A stretch of DNA of 64,000 nt from Bimastos eiseni (GCA_959347315.1 OY365809.1:43020542-43084541); one strand, 5' to 3'; shown: positions 47,301 to 57,901, counted from the stretch's first letter. Numbers and translations are program-made. The notes: generated by a model not told the origin, from the sequence alone.

Positions 47301-50300
47301 GACCAGTCGACTGGTAGGCCTTTAATACAAGGGTCCAATTATGAAAGAAACTATGCAGGAGCCACTATGCATTCATCCGATCCACTTGGCATAGAAATTA
47401 GAAATTCGTTCGTTCGCTCATTCATTCATTTGTTTTTAGTCAGTGATGATTTAATTAATGAACGCATTCATTCATTTGTTCATTCAGTGCAGTTAAATTA
47501 TTTTCAAGGCCTTCATTACTTCGGATATTAATTCATTCAGAAACTTTGTTTAATTAATGCTAAGTTTTGTTTAACACTAAGTATGCCATACCACCACTGA
47601 CCATGTCAGTCCCAAGCCTGAAGAAAGTAGGAGGGCTATTTTAATCATGCCTTTTAAGCAAGATAAGATGTGAATAAGCACCCTCCAATTTTGTCTCAAA
47701 GGGACACTAGTACATAAATTTGGACTTTAACAGATGATTGGCAAGGTCACCACCGGTGGGCCTTCGCACACCCAGAGAGCCCAATGAGTGGAAACCCATA
47801 CAGAGGTGAAAGTTGACGCCCTGATTAGAGATCCTAATCCGTGTTGCTTTGAGAAATTCCGTGGAGCAAAGTACACTGCAATTGCAACTTCGCCTCTTCA
47901 TGGGGCGCTATATCAAGTTGATTGCTTGATTGATATGTCCACCTGCAGTTATAGTAAACTCGTGGGGTTGCCATCTCTTAGGACACAGTGACCTAATTCA
48001 GAGGCGGCAGCAGAAATCCCGGTCCCCTATGCAGAACAGACGCGGGCCTCTAAACTATCTTTTAAAAACTTTTTTGGAGTTAGCTGCAGCAAAATCGTGT
48101 ATTTATATTACCCTCGTATGTTGAATGATTGCTCGACCCGGGGCCCTAAAAATGCCGGACCCCTGGGCATTCTCCTTTCCCGGCCTCATGTCTGACCCCT
48201 TATCGGCGAGTAGAGTGCTTGGACTCTGACGCAAAGGGTATAGGTTCGGGCCTGCACAGTATGACCTTGAGTAAGCCCTTCACCTACAGTTGCTAAGCGC
48301 CACTGGTGGTATACTATTGTGTGCGCGCTTCTGATCCATTGAACGAGGGCAATATCAACTGGAGTTTATTTATTTCGAGGATTTATATTATCGCCTCTTC
48401 AAGACCATCTACTCAGGAGCACTCTCGACCCAATCTCGGCTAAATAGGACAGTCTTAAGTAGGGATGAGCCGAGTTTGAATTTCTTGCCGAGTCCGAGTA
48501 TACAGAGGTATACGAGTTGAATTTTGCCGAGTTCGAATTTCGAATATTTAAAAAAAGTCCCATCCTCTTGATGCTTAGCTGGTTCTAGGACGTTTCATCC
48601 ACGCACGATTCATCCAGTGGATTGTTCATATTATATAGGAATTTTTATTCTTGGTCTATATTTGTGTATTGTTATTTTTGAGTGTAATTAATAATAAGCA
48701 ACAACAATACATTTTAATTGCTATCGGAATAGCTAATAAATATGCTTGCCGGTCCTAAATAAAATTATTATTTTGGAGGACGAACCGCCTATGGATGAAC
48801 AGTCCGCTGGATGAACAGTCCGCTGGATGAATCGTCCGTGGATGAATCGTCCGTGGATGAAACGTCCGCATACCGCTTAGCTTGACAGTTTGCACAACTT
48901 TAATGAATTATTTAGTTTTGCCTTAGTTAACAGTAACACTAGGAAGTAGTAACTTGTAAGCACTAACAGTAGCAGTATATGTGTTTTTAGTAAGGTCGAT
49001 TGTCGGATTGCCTCCAGTCTGTTCAAACATGGAACATCGATTGGTCATACAATAGAAATATCAGTATTTTTTAGTTACGTCGCAATTAGTTTTGTAATTA
49101 AAAAATCCAAATTTCGTTTTCAAAACAGAAAATCGAAAAGATTAGCACTTGGACCCATTGTTTGTCCGAGTCCGAGTTTTGCTGAGTATCAAGATAATTG
49201 GACCGAGCCGAGTTTTGCTTCATCCCTAGTCTTAAGGTTGGCATAGAACACGGGCACTAAGCGAAGAGCTATCTATAGGGAGCCTATTGCAGGTTGCAGG
49301 ACCACCAACAGAGAAGGCTCGTGGAAGTCCGGGAGCGTGGGGCAAGAGGATCGGCCTGTAAAGACAAACAAAGGGAGCCTCGGCGTTGGACACCCAAGGT
49401 AGAATAACATAGTTGCACAGGTTACCTTCCAACTGGTGCCTCAGTGCAACGCCATACCAATGAAAGTTATTGTAGGCTATAATGATCGTATCGTGTTGAA
49501 GTGAATTGTGTTCTGAGTTTCGATCGGTAGGAGTAAAGTTTGAATGGTTTCAACTGTCATTTTGCAGCTGGGCATCCGGAGTCGTCATGTATAGTCTGTG
49601 AGTATTCCTTGTCTTATTAGTCTAGCCTGTATTCTGTGAGGTTGATTAGGTTACAAGTATATACGAACCTTAATGGTGTAACGATGGGCTGCTGCAGGTA
49701 TACATTGCTTCCAGTACACGCTCGTTCTTAAATTGTTAAATTGATGCATGCATGCATGGGGGCATACGTACATTCAGACATACATACAAACATGCGTGCA
49801 TAGACTACATACGTATATACAATTATACATTCATGCACACATACATAATGTGCATACAAATGCATACAGTATATACCTGCGTGCTCTTGTATATATATTT
49901 ATGTATATATATATGTTATTAGACATATATATATATATATATGTATTAGGGTATAACCGAGTAGACAATTTCCACCGGGTGCCGAATCCGAGTATTTGGA
50001 TGCACTATTTGCCGGATCCGGGTACGAACCGAATAGTAGTGGCAAATCTAGCCAGCGACTTGAGAAGCGAGTACCATCCGTAGGCAAAGCGTAGTTAACC
50101 TGACACGTGCACAGCTACGGAGAACTATCTATAGTCAATGCAGAGTCTATAGCAATATCCTTCATATAGCGTATCATCGCACTCTAGGCTATAACAATAT
50201 ATTTATTACTTAATAACTTTTTGTGAAAAAATGTAGAACCTTGTTATGAAATTTGAAATATGAAGTTTTCAACGATGTCTTTACTCTCTAATGTTTACTG

Positions 50301-52906
50301 GAAAGTGGATGGAGCCAATTCAAGCGGGAAAATTACTGATTTGGTTGCCACGTGGGGAATGCAACCAAAAGAAATTGAAATATATTAATTAGCATCATTA
50401 TTTTAAAGAAAATTCAATGGAATGTTAAGTTCTTGTTTAATTAATCAATAACTTACAAATAAGTCCGTTAGTCCTAAATTTATTTGATGAAAAAATATTA
50501 TTTTACCAAAAAAACTATTTTATCAAGAAAAGTTATTTTTAGCTCTTTGCTGGTGTAAAATTTGCCGAGGCGAATACTTCCGAATAGTCCAATATTCGGC
50601 CGAGGCGAATGTCCGAGGCGATTTCCGGTTATGGCCTAATATATATATATTATATATATATATATATGTATACATATATATATATGTATACATATATATA
50701 TGCGCGCACGTGAGCAGGAGTAGAAGAACAGTTTGTGAAGGTTGCCTCAGGAGGCGGACGTCAGTATAAGTGTTATCGACTTCGTTTGCTTAGCCACGGC
50801 GTATGAGGGCAGTCGGCCAGTCCTCTCACTCGTTGCACAGTTCTTCCCTCGAACATCATATAGAGCGTTTTTGACAAGAATTCTTTTTGCTATTTGAATG
50901 TCTTGTAAACGAGGTTGCGGTATACGCAGTTGGTCGATATAAAGAATAGACTTCTCTTTATAATTGCACAGCTTGGAATTAGATATTTCCACAACTTGGG
51001 ACCATTCGTCAGCTGTTTGCCAGCTATTTTCAAAGCTACGAACCAGATCATTCCTACGTAGACTTTATTCACTATTTCCATTAGTTTGGAATTGGGACCA
51101 GCTAATTCAATAGCGTAAGCCCAGCTAATTCCAAAGCTTAGGCCCAGCTAATTCCAAAGCTTATAGGCTCAGCTAATTCCAAAGCTTAGGCCCCGCTAAT
51201 TCAACAGCTTAGGCTCAGATAATTTCAAAGCTTATAGACTCAGCTAATTCCAAAGCTTATAGGTTCAGCTAATTCCAAAGCTTAGGCCCAGCTAATTCCA
51301 AAGCTTATATAGACTCAGCTAATTCCAAAGCTTATAGGCTCGGCTAATTCCAAAGCTTATAGGTTCAGCTAATTCCAAACCTTAAATAGACTCGGCTAAT
51401 TCCAAAGCTTATAGGCTCAGTTAATTCCAAAGCTTAGGCCTAGCTAATTCCAAAGCTTGCGACCAGATGAACGTGGCTCCTATATCGTGACTTCCCGTTC
51501 TGTTCTTTCTGCCGTGTGTTCCATAGACTGGGTGGTTCTCCTCCCTTTTGGAATCGTCGGCAGCTGGCCATGTTTCGTGCGATCATGGATGGCGATTACA
51601 ACTTCAAGAATCCTGAGTGGCACGACATACGTGACGTCTGTAAGGATCTGGTAACTATTGGCGAAAATCAAACACCAGTATGCATTTGTAGATTTGTCTA
51701 CGTATATATAATTATACATTCATTCATTCTGAGCATTTTTATAGCGCCCTTTCAAGAACCTACTCAGAAGCGCTCCCAGCCACGACTAAAGAAAAAAGAA
51801 TTGAGGGACTTGTAAAAGCCTGATGGTTGGGCCACAAATAAAGAGCGGAAATCAAGTAGGATGTCATTCCAGATGGATCGGCCCACAACCGGAAAAGCAC
51901 TGCCTATTAGCCAAGCGAGCCCGTGGAACTAGAAGCTCACACCTCATCGCATAAATATATATATATTTATGTATTTATATGCATATATATAGGTATTTAT
52001 GTGACAATGATTTCGTCATTGCCTATAGATCTCTAGGCTGCTGGTTGTAAACGTGGAGGAGCGTCTGACTGCTGTGGGCGCCCTTTCTCACCCTTTCTTC
52101 CACCCGGATGAAGTAAGTGCCCAGAAAATCTAACGACAGTTATATACTGTTACTATTCCGTTATTAAGCGCCAGTACTTGAAATACTCAGAACATGTCTT
52201 CCTCACACTGACAAGTTGTACTTGAGCTAGTAAGTATAAGATTTCACCTGTTAGACTTAAATCCGTGTGCAGTTGACGTGAGTTAAATCTAAAGTAATCA
52301 CGACATACAAGTCCACTATAGTCTTTCAGAAAACAGTATTTTTGTCCGTGCTTCAGTTGATGACGCTGAACAATTGTGAGTAAAATGACTTACTAAAACT
52401 TGTTTGCTGAGTTGCAACTATGCCACAAGACTACTATATGGACCAGGTACCACGAATACACATTTCTCTCCCTTTTAGATAGATAATAAAAAAACAGATA
52501 ATAAAGACAGGTAATATGGATATATGATTTATATTGATAAATAGCCAGCTTGATAGATAGATGATAACGATCGGCGATTTGGATGCAAGGTTTTTTGTTT
52601 GAGAAGTAACTTAATTGGTTTGGTGAATTGTGGTTTGTTTCTTGCTTAGATTGTCATGGCTCCAGGTGATAAAGTACTTTATGGACTCAGAAGGTTCAGG
52701 GTAAATCGGATGATGACGTTAATTGTTTGTATGTCATGTGATGTATAACATTTTTTACATCTCAGTATCTATATAACACTTTAATTACCTCTCATAAGTG
52801 ATATAATTTTATGTATAAAATTGTGAAATATATATATATTATATATGTATACATACACATATATACATAGTTTGCATACAGAATATATATATATATACAG
52901 GATACC

Positions 52907-52937
<31 letters not shown>

Positions 52938-55900
52938 CCATATATAACCATGTATGTGTGGCGCTGTGGCCGATTGGTTAGAGCGGTCGGCGTGTAATAC
53001 TCGCTGTGCGCTGAGTGAGCAGGTTCGACCCTTGCTCGAGGCGTCACTGTGTAGGGACGTTGAGCAAGTCCTTCGCGCACAATTGCTCTGCAGTACAACT
53101 ACAATTGCGCCGTTGAGGCGTGTGCACTTCTGAGCAAAAACATGTTGGATGAGGTAAGGACAGTCCTTAAAGGACTCTATCTCATTAACTTTGAACTACT
53201 ACTACGTAGAGCAGATGACAGATTTTTAATTTAAGTGAACTTTAAAAAATTATTCTACATTTTTGGTATATCATTTCAATCTTTTTAAAAAATATAAAGT
53301 GCTGTTTAACACAATATGCCATACCTCATTCGACGTAAGGACAATTTTGACAGTATATACAATCCAGTAAATATATATATCTGAACCAACTGGTTCAGCT
53401 GTATAGTTGGAATGACTTATGTCATGTAACATTGCGATTCAGCTGAATTGGGTGTACTTGCATGAATATGGATTACAGTTGCGGACATAGTTCCTACTCT
53501 CTGAGAACTATCTTCACACCCATGCATTGCATGCTCACCACAACATCTAGTTCACCTGCGTACTATTGCCTACCCTACGTAATATGTGGCGTAATTCACG
53601 GACTTATTCTACTCGAGCTTACAATGCGGCGTGCGCAGTATCGTTGGGCTCTACGTAGAAGTGCTCCATTTCTAAGGCTGGAGTGAATGTAAACCTTAAC
53701 GTTAAGAACTGTTCAAATGGAACTGGGTTATTCACCGTATGTTATAACGAGCTCTGCCCAACGGGAACCAGACGGTTGAATTGGTCTCAGTGCATCGTTG
53801 ATAGACCTATTCAGGGACGCAAAGATAGTAGTAGTAGCCTACTTATTCTTCTTTTTCTTCTTAGTCCGAATGTGTTTACTGACTTGTCGCTCCTCGTTCT
53901 CCCAGCAGCAGCAGCATTGCTGGTGAAAGGCAGGAGCCCATCGCGATAAGCACAGTTTATACAAGCGAAATGTACAACTGACATATTAACCGTCGGATAA
54001 CATTATGCACGAGCAGTTGGCATTTCGAGACCCGCAACACGTGTGTGTGCGCGCGCGCGTGTGTAGGTGTGTGTGTGTGTGTGTGTAGGTGTGTGTAGGT
54101 GTGTGTTGGTTTAGGACTGTGCCTCTCGTTTGACAACACCCTCCCGTTACGATGAAGTTTTGATGACGGTGTGTTTCATTAGGCCTACCACATGTACGTC
54201 TGACTCGTTGACTGGTATACCGGGGATGTCGTCATAGTCTTCTCTTCTATGAAACGGGGAGAGGGTTGTGAAAGATTTCACCCGGTCAATTCATTGATCA
54301 TTAGCGCCTACGGGAGGTTGCAATGAGGCGCTACATAAGTGGCCAGTTACGTACATTGAAATAAAAGGTGGGTCGCCATGGATAATCGTGTATCTTTTTT
54401 ATGAAATCGCATCATTGAACAGAAAGCAGCTACATGTACCTGCTAACTGACCGAGTGGTTTTTCAGTTGCTTGAAGTTTTTAACGCACCAAACGAAACCG
54501 AACTGGAGGAGGAGGCCTTCCTTGCCCGCTGTTGCAGGCCGTAAACGCCAACCGTATAAGCAGATTATAAGCATCGGGAAGTAAACGTGACTGGCATCTG
54601 GAGCATAAAGCTGCACGAACAATAAGACTGTGCAGTGTACATCCAGAGATAAGATTCGTGACACTGGCCAGGTAGACGCAAATCTGGAGTGCACAGGAAC
54701 GCAACCTCGGCATAAACGGTTGAACACACCTTGCGTTCAATTCTGGCAGAGGTCACAGAGAGTTCGTTAAGTTTGTGTGGAGTTTTTATAGCGCAACAAT
54801 TGGCCATCAAATCGCCATCATAGGTTACATACGTGCACATTTCGAAGGGCATTTGCCCATCAATTGTCCGCCCTGTGCATGTGAAGATTATCGTTACATT
54901 CCTTTCTTGCATATCTTCGGTTAGCTGTGCCCTATTCGTGTGTGCGAGGGATCAGCAGTGGCGACGCATAGGCTATCGGGTTATCTTTGCGTTTTTAGAC
55001 AAAGCACTCTGTCTAAAAACGCACGAAGATCTTTCAGGTTCTTCTTGTCCTCTTAAATTATCATCGAAGTCATTGACTCTTTTCGTGAGATGTCAAGAGT
55101 TCAACTGAATCGATCTCAAACTGTTCCTCTCTGAACCGGCATAAATATTTTAGTGTTTTGTTCTTCGGCTGACTAACCGCTAAACATCTCCTGGAGCTTG
55201 CGAACGCCCGAATAAAACTCCGCCACTGTTCGCACTCTGACAGTGCCAGTGCCAGTCCCAAACCTGGATAAGGGAGGAGGTCGACGCTGTTGATCCTTGT
55301 TATAACGCGGTGGTGCTAAACTGAAACAACTTGCCTCTGTTTCGGACGACTTCAAAGGGATCGACCTCTAGACATGCTCAGATCTGGGTTTTTTCCAGCA
55401 CAGTTTTCCTGTCAAATGTTAGAAGAGCAGCCTTGTGGAGCAGCAGCTTTCAACAAATGCATGTTTGGCCGCCATATTGAGCAGACACTAACTTTCAGAC
55501 GGTTGCTGCTATTGCTACTACGGCTGGTTTTAAGAGTTAACCGATGGACAATAGCTGTTCATGGTGTGTTGAATTGTATTCGCTGTGGTATTTCTCCGCA
55601 AATCCATTAAGAACGATGTCTTGAAAGTAAAGAAGGTGACACTGCATTGTCTCAATGTAATCTGGTATCAATAGAGCCAAGGAATTGTCGACTATGTAAC
55701 GTATAGAATGTATAATTGGGGACTCTGTGAAATAGATGGCGCCAGTATCAAATATCAATATTGAATGCTAGAATGTAGATAAAAATTGGATAAAATTAGT
55801 TAATTTTCACTGCTTATTGTTCGTATGAATGCAATTGCTTTTAACAAGGGTGATGTTAACAGTGAAATGCATGGTTATGGTTTTGTGGTTATATAGAATT

Positions 55901-56210
55901 AGAAATTTATTTCCCTGGTTCTTGTTTACCTATCGTGTATCGTTTTGGGTTCGTGTTTGCACAGGTAGCTGCTTACGCTGCTATAGCAATTCTGCGCCTG
56001 CAGAAGCTGCACTTACTTCCTCTCGAAGTTGAGCACAGCGATCTACTAATAGACCCGTACGCAATACGATCTGTCCGCAAGATGGTTGACAACGGGGCTT
56101 TCCGGATCTATGGGCACTGGGTTCAGAAGGGGGAGATCCAGAATCGAGCTCTACTCTTCGAAAACGACCGAAAGAAATCGGTCTCAGCCTTGAAGACGAT
56201 TTATCAGTGA
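38347..56210 (+). CDS. PHKG: Phosphorylase b kinase gamma catalytic subunit (eleven exons placed, one short exon not found)
   Basis: Exons placed are 38347-38495, 40419-40591, 44886-44951, 45636-45708, 46105-46195, 47223-47313, 49568-49597, 51527-51650, 52029-52112, 52650-52700 and 55965-56210. The enzyme is the Ser/Thr kinase that phosphorylates glycogen phosphorylase within the calmodulin-containing holoenzyme. The Gly loop is [10 protein letters not shown] (from residue 49); the ATP lysine is in QYAVKIID (about Lys 71). These are followed by GELFDYMT, the catalytic loop [27 protein letters not shown] and [11 protein letters not shown]. The C-terminal regulatory part, [20 protein letters not shown] then [18 protein letters not shown], is diagnostic of PHKG. 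The N-terminus is about 25 residues longer than in mammals. Exon 40419-40591 ends in phase 1 and exon 44886 begins in phase 2. An exon of 3n+1 bases, near 60, encoding the I.L.D.YE..F.FLVFDL segment must lie between them. Confidence 0.93.
39103..39745 (+). repeat. 15-bp minisatellite of ATTGGTTAGAACCC units
   Basis: About forty copies of WATTGGTTAGAACCC alternate CTATTGG and CAATTGG variants, with GAAGTA insertions at intervals. Each copy has an ATTGG (CCAAT) pentamer. It stays open in one plus frame (VRTQL repeats). The array passes without a boundary into the tRNA-like head of the SINE that follows. Confidence 0.95.
39744..39968 (+). mobile_element. tRNA-derived SINE (family B)
   Basis: The head TTGGTTAGAGCGCTTGCCTT is an A box; GTTCAAGCCTC is a B box 35-40 bp on. 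The body contains an AGGAAGAAGA tract and ends TTAACCTCAGCATATGAGGGCAG then ATGGCCAGTCC. A partial copy of the body is at 50730-50835. Confidence 0.65.
39978..40338. mobile_element. hAT-type MITE, inverted relative of 17195-17545
   Basis: Flanked by GTTTAATG (39970-39977) and GTTTAGTG (40339-40346), a target duplication with one mismatch. Ends CAGCATTTCCAAATG and TTGGGAAATGCTG are inverted repeats. The inside reads the same GGAACCC, GCTTGAGAATGCAGACA and TCACGGAACACTAG blocks as the intronic SLC3A2 copy, but inverted. It ends 80 bp before PHKG exon 2. Confidence 0.8.
40632..41040 (-). mobile_element. Antisense LINE RT tail
   Basis: The minus strand reads [15 protein letters not shown], the LINE ORF2 C-terminal signature, with a GCGCTACATAAATGC-type 3' tail at the left end followed by AATGAATG repeats. 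It is related to 51717-51955. Confidence 0.7.
41511..41715 (+). mobile_element. tRNA-derived SINE (family A)
   Basis: Head GTGGCACTGTGGTTGATCGG with TTAGAGCGG (A box) and GGTTCGACC at 41575-41583 (B box). The body has TGTAGGGACCTTGAGCAAGT, GCTCTGCAGTACAACTGCA and TTCTGAGCAAAAGATGTTGG. It matches 52958-53158 throughout. Confidence 0.85.
44641..44816 (+). repeat. 99-bp direct duplication
   Basis: 44641-44717 recurs at 44740-44816 essentially unchanged (GTAGGTTCATTCACGCATGC to TTCAATTATGTACTATT), joined by CTGTATTT triplets. Its near identity suggests a recent event. Confidence 0.9.
45004..45450 (+). repeat. 24-bp minisatellite of ACACATGTGATTATTATGTT units
   Basis: Around seventeen copies of a 24-bp unit with CACATGTG and GTTAAC, perfect in the middle (45190-45290) and degraded at both ends. 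As 24 is a multiple of 3, one frame gives repeated HVIIMLTT. It starts 52 bp after the 44886-44951 exon. Confidence 0.93.
45451..45635 (+). repeat. ATCC/ATGG-rich tract before a PHKG exon
   Basis: GGATGGATAGATCCATGGATG and its complement-rich continuation (CCATCCATCAATCCATCCA) form imperfect inverted repeats up to the polypyrimidine tract of the next exon. Confidence 0.6.
45850..46025. repeat. AGAGACAGACAG microsatellite
   Basis: Purine-rich GACA/GAGA repeats in the intron between the HRD and DFG exons; frames on either strand are artefacts. Confidence 0.9.
46196..47222 (+). other. PHKG intron with a polypurine block
   Basis: Contains a tRNA-like SINE head near 46424-46450, a run of 14 C at 46496-46509, and the block at 46735-47140. 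Confidence 0.65.
46735..47140 (+). repeat. 400-bp polypurine GGAGAAGATGGGAAGGA tract
   Basis: Almost every base on the plus strand is A or G, in loose 12-18-bp units. Triplex (H-DNA) formation is plausible. Ser/Phe/Pro frames on the minus strand are artefacts. Confidence 0.93.
48190..48350 (+). mobile_element. Degraded tRNA-SINE remnant
   Basis: GGTTCGGGCC (B-box-like), GACCTTGAGTAAGCCCTTCA and GTGCGCGCTTCTGA parallel family A (41511-41715) in order. Confidence 0.5.
48460..49228. mobile_element. hAT-type element, 769 bp, exact 8-bp target duplication
   Basis: Bounded by GTCTTAAG at 48452-48459 and 49229-49236. Termini TAGGGATGAGCCGAGTTT and the complement of AACTCGG...CTTCATCCCTA are inverted repeats. 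No transposase frame. It carries the nested 294-bp element; without that it is about 467 bp, close to the degraded copy at 20245-20655. Confidence 0.9.
48581..48874. mobile_element. Nested 294-bp MITE, 8-bp target duplication
   Basis: Bounded by GCTTAGCT at 48573-48580 and 48875-48882. Inverted termini share GGACGTTTCATCCACG and GATTCATCC. Subterminal GGATGAACAGTCCGCT and GGATGAATCGTCCGT repeats are clustered at the right end. The related copy at 20245-20655 lacks it, which gives the empty site. Confidence 0.9.
50730..50835 (+). mobile_element. Partial SINE family B body
   Basis: TGTTATCGACTTCGTTTGC, GCGTATGAGGGCAGTCGGCC and AGTCCTC match the end of the SINE at 39744-39968. Confidence 0.6.
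51095..51460 (+). repeat. 23-28-bp minisatellite of CAGCTAATTCCAAAGCTTA units
   Basis: About fourteen copies of CTAATTCCAAAGCTT with variable linkers (TAGGCCCAG, ATAGGCTCAG, ATATAGACTCAG). It ends about 66 bp before the acceptor of the 51527 exon. The first unit grades into TTTGGAATTGGGACCAGCT, hinting at how it began. Confidence 0.93.
51717..51955 (-). mobile_element. Antisense LINE tail
   Basis: Parallel to 40632-41040: CATTCATTCTGAGCATTT, then TATAGCGCCCTTTCAAGAAC, then GACTTGTAAAA, ATGTCATTCCAGATGG and AGCCAAGCGAG, GTGGAACTAGAAGCTCAC. Lies 67 bp after a PHKG exon. Confidence 0.7.
52826..52930. repeat. TATA/TATACA microsatellite
   Basis: Alternating TA with CATA/GTGTG tracts directly before the tRNA SINE. 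Confidence 0.9.
52958..53158 (+). mobile_element. tRNA-derived SINE (family A), second copy
   Basis: Head GTGGCGCTGTGGCCGATTGG with TTAGAGCGG, and B box GGTTCGACC at 53022-53030. The body matches 41511-41715 with scattered changes, through TTCTGAGCAAAAACATGTTGG. Confidence 0.88.
53159..55964 (+). other. Last PHKG intron
   Basis: GT repeats at 54043-54110 and a 14-bp-stem hairpin at 54988-55023. The part 54440-55400 is less AT-rich with several 60-115-codon frames on both strands; none has a recognisable motif, so I do not call a nested gene. Confidence 0.55.
54988..55023. repeat. Short perfect hairpin
   Basis: TGCGTTTTTAGACA is followed after eight bases by its exact complement TGTCTAAAAACGCA. 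Confidence 0.9.
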
Positions 56211-57211
56211 AACCGTTGAATGTCGTCGTCTGTCAAGGTTCTTTCCAGTGGCAGTCTGAGCCAAATTTCATCAGTAATGCGATTAGCTTTAGATGGTCGC
56301 TTGTTTTACTGGACAGCTTGTGTCATACCTACCATGTGTATATATACTGGGAGGATATTTTGGTATTTTATGTAGTTCAGTATATAAAAAAATATGTATG
56401 TCTGAATAGCGGAGTTTGGCCGGGTTGACTTGTGTTGACAAGCGTATTCTTCGTTGTTCGCGTTGACTTTCTGCACTAAAACGAAGAGGGGCATGTGCCT
56501 CGGGATTTGCTATTTCTACCGATTTCCTATTGGTTAAGTTATAGTTATCATTGATGAAGCATTTTTAATAATTCAATGATTTCAAGTTGGTCTGATTTCA
56601 TGCTAAAGATCTTCTGTCTATCTAATAATATTCGTATTTATAGCAGCCATATATTTACAGAAAAATCAATATAGTAGCGCTTATCAACGATTGTCCTCAC
56701 ATACCCTTCTGGTGGCGAAAGATAATGACCCCAAAATGACTAATCGACCTGCTGTAAATTTATTTCTAACATGCTCAGCTATATAATTAAATAAGTTATA
56801 CGCACGGAAGTCCTTGTTTTATTGTAAAGATTCCCATGTTGCCTTTTCATAGTAGCCACCCGTCCTTACGGACCGAAGCTAAGGAAAATGAAGTTACAAT
56901 GGCTGCCAATCAGGCTATAGTTTCAGAGACTCTTGGTCCGTCTTGGAACCAGCAGTCTGCAGCAACAAAGGCCGTTAACTTCGTAACACAAGTACTTTTT
57001 AACAGTTCAAACCATTCGTATGGCATAAATTGTTAATGATCTCTGTGTAGTGGACCAGTGTTTAACGACATCTTATGGCTACCAGGGCCGTTGACGTCGC
57101 CCCTCCTTTATCCAAGCTTGGGTCTGACGCGTTTGGCTGTGCAGGCAGTGGGAGAGTTTTCAAAGGAACCCTTGTGCTGCGCCATTTATATACAAAGACC
57201 TGTTTAATAAG

Positions 57212-57319
57212 ATGGCGCCGGGCGAGAGCGTGGTGTCTTTGGACTTCATTAGTGATTCCTTCGTCCAAGGATCAGCAGATGTCCTGGCCTGGATCTGTAG
57301 TGCATCCTGCGTCAGATGA
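57212..57319 (+). CDS. Weak candidate: start of an unrecognised coding exon
   Basis: AAGATGGCGCCGGG is a good animal start context in a locally GC-rich patch. It opens MAPGESVVSLDFISDSFVQG and runs 35 codons to TGA. A donor-like GATCTGTAGTG lies inside. I recognise no family and see no following exon in the window. It may equally be chance. Confidence 0.15.
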   Translation: MAPGESVVSLDFISDSFVQGSADVLAWICSASCVR

Positions 57320-57901
57320 GTCATTCGCTTATCATTGCTGTAGAATCTCAAGATGCAAACAGACAGACGGAGACAGAAATAGATAGAGAGATATCGTTGG
57401 TCACGTGGTATCTAGGGTAGCCATGTGGAGTTCCGCTGACGCATGCGCAAAGAGCGTGAAGAAAGAAAGCCGGTGTGTAACGTCAAGTTCTGATTGGAGG
57501 ACATCGATCGACTGCACCTGTAACGTAATATTGCCTTGCATGGCTGCCGACAGTTGAAGTCGACTTGCAATAACTTGTCATCACTCGTTCATATAAAATC
57601 TATGTTTTTTTCAGCCTGAGATTAAATAAAAATTATTAATTTTTATTACATTATTATATTAATTGAATATGAAGCACAATGCATGACCTCACTTTCATGG
57701 TTCATCGAAGATTACTTGTGGCCTCTAATGCACAAAAACTTAGTCCTAGATGATTTGGGGACATGGGCCTACCAGAAAAATAGGCCTATAGATTGGGCAC
57801 AGGTAGACAAAATTTCATTTCCCAAACATGAACGCAACGAAAAAACTTAATTACAGCGACCATTAGACATTTGTAATGGTTTTGAAATATTGGGGATATG
57901 T

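Larger units (their letters stand above)
48366..49440 (-). mobile_element. Antisense LINE tail split by a later insertion
   Basis: 48366-48459 (GAGGATTTATATTATCGCC to CTAAATAGGACAGTCTTAAG) resumes at 49237-49440 (GTTGGCATAGAACACGGGCA and on). The two halves read continuously once the insert and one 8-bp duplication are removed. Confidence 0.7.
47314..49567 (+). other. PHKG intron holding nested transposons
   Basis: 47314-48180 shows no recognised element, apart from CATT repeats near 47405-47490. From 48185 to 49440 there is a SINE remnant and a LINE tail split by a hAT-type element that itself contains a second element. Confidence 0.7.
49598..51526 (+). other. PHKG intron 3' of the 30-bp exon
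   Basis: Contains CATACATA/TATA microsatellites (49740-49950, 50638-50702), a stretch with CCGAATAGT/CCGAGGCGAAT words at both ends (about 49960-50635) that looks like an eroded transposon, a SINE-body fragment (50730-50835) and the 26-bp minisatellite. Confidence 0.6.

Noticed and set aside
54443..55378. Possible nested gene in the last PHKG intron
   Set aside because: Several frames of 60-115 codons overlap on both strands, but none has a motif, consistent splice sites or a start context that stands out.
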